DNA of 6,822 nt from Chloroflexota bacterium. Lineage in GTDB: Bacteria; Chloroflexota; Anaerolineae; Anaerolineales; Anaerolineaceae. The stretch lies in NCBI GenBank assembly GCA_023406965.1, contig JAEXTI010000229.1:1-6822 (forward strand). Direction: 5' to 3'. A program made the translations under genes and the position numbers. This document shows, one piece after another, positions 6,660 to 6,822 of this stretch (positions within the stretch are counted from its first letter, which is position 1; each line of letters begins with the position of its first letter). Under the pieces are notes generated by a model. That model was not told the DNA's origin. It saw only the letters and a program-made list of their open reading frames with translations, and searched no databases.

Positions 6660-6696
6660 AAAATCTCTAATATCGCTTGTGCCATCATTAAATATA

Positions 6697-6822
6697 GGCT
6701 CTTCCGCTTTTAGCGGGAAAAAGGGATGAAAGCTACCAGGACATGTAAGCGGAAAGACTTGAAGTTACGGTAGCCAAAACCGCGGCGGTTAAGCATCTTG
6801 ATTTTGAGGTTCACGCCTTCCG
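6697..6822 (-). mobile_element. End of an ISL3-family insertion sequence (runs off the window)
   Basis: The element carries the 3' end of an ISL3-type transposase and appears to end at GGCTCTTCCGC (from 6697), the kind of terminus I associate with ISL3 elements. The stop codon of the transposase lies within the terminal repeat. The inner part of the end contains a short dyad, CCGC (6704-6707) / GCGG (6713-6716). The flank AATATA (6691-6696) could be part of the usual 8-bp target duplication, but the other end is outside the window, so neither the terminal repeat length nor the duplication can be verified. Confidence 0.7.
6710..6822 (-). CDS. ISL3-family transposase, C-terminal 36 residues (partial)
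   Basis: The minus strand reads, from the window edge, EGVNLKIKMLNRRGFGYRNF and then KSFRLHVLVAFIPFSR before a TAA at 6712-6710. The pattern EG-x-N-x-KIK...RRGFGYRNF...FRL is the characteristic end of DDE transposases of the ISL3 (IS204/IS1001/IS1165) family, where the Glu of EG-x-N lies at or near the last catalytic acid. Only this part is in the window. The frame is intact here, and whether the element is active cannot be judged. Confidence 0.85.
   Translation of the reverse strand, partial: EGVNLKIKMLNRRGFGYRNFKSFRLHVLVAFIPFSR

Noticed and set aside
1..6822. CRISPR array, toxin-antitoxin pair, riboswitch or retron-like system
   Set aside because: No regularly spaced repeats, no paired small genes and no recognisable riboswitch or reverse transcriptase motif were seen.

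Overview
The window looks like a chromosomal segment from a Gram-positive-type or deep-branching bacterium, most plausibly Chloroflexota (Anaerolineae-like). That placement is an inference from protein flavour (for example the long CorC-like protein and the zinc-finger RecO) and from the tight glmU-corC-cdd-recO cluster; no marker here settles it. Two compositional zones are visible. The GC-rich part, to about 5640, carries ordinary housekeeping genes. The part from about 5880 to 6696 is AT-rich and looks acquired or fast-evolving. Between them lies the glmU/tRNA intergenic region with a tRNA-Gln gene.

Layout. Positions 1-213 are a non-coding leader with a GC palindrome at its start. A plus-strand gene (214-1812) encodes a polytopic membrane protein of unknown function, with a GT-C-like plan of many membrane segments and a soluble C-terminal domain. 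A near-perfect repeated palindrome sits inside its first 32 codons. It converges, with a 3-base overlap, on a minus-strand operon transcribed glmU (5622-4264), corC-like CBS/transporter-associated protein (4271-3003), cdd (3016-2606) and recO (2603-1809). All junctions in this operon are overlaps or a 2-base gap, so the four genes are probably co-transcribed and partly translationally coupled. A -10 box and a good Shine-Dalgarno sequence precede glmU.

Upstream of glmU come a 17-bp perfect inverted repeat, a minus-strand tRNA-Gln(TTG) and a roughly 230-base AT-rich spacer with a second dyad and a candidate terminator. Next is an AT-rich two-helix membrane protein of unknown family on the minus strand, whose 5' end is cut off by an insertion sequence. 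The window ends inside that element: the last 36 codons of an ISL3-family transposase and its terminal repeat are visible.

Functional links. GlmU makes UDP-GlcNAc for the cell envelope, Cdd salvages cytidine, RecO acts in recombinational repair, and the CorC-like protein is a membrane protein with CBS domains. They share an operon but not one pathway. I found no convincing new multi-gene system. The points most worth a second look are the doubled palindrome inside the first gene, the IS-disrupted AT-rich gene next to the tRNA, and the intergenic dyads.
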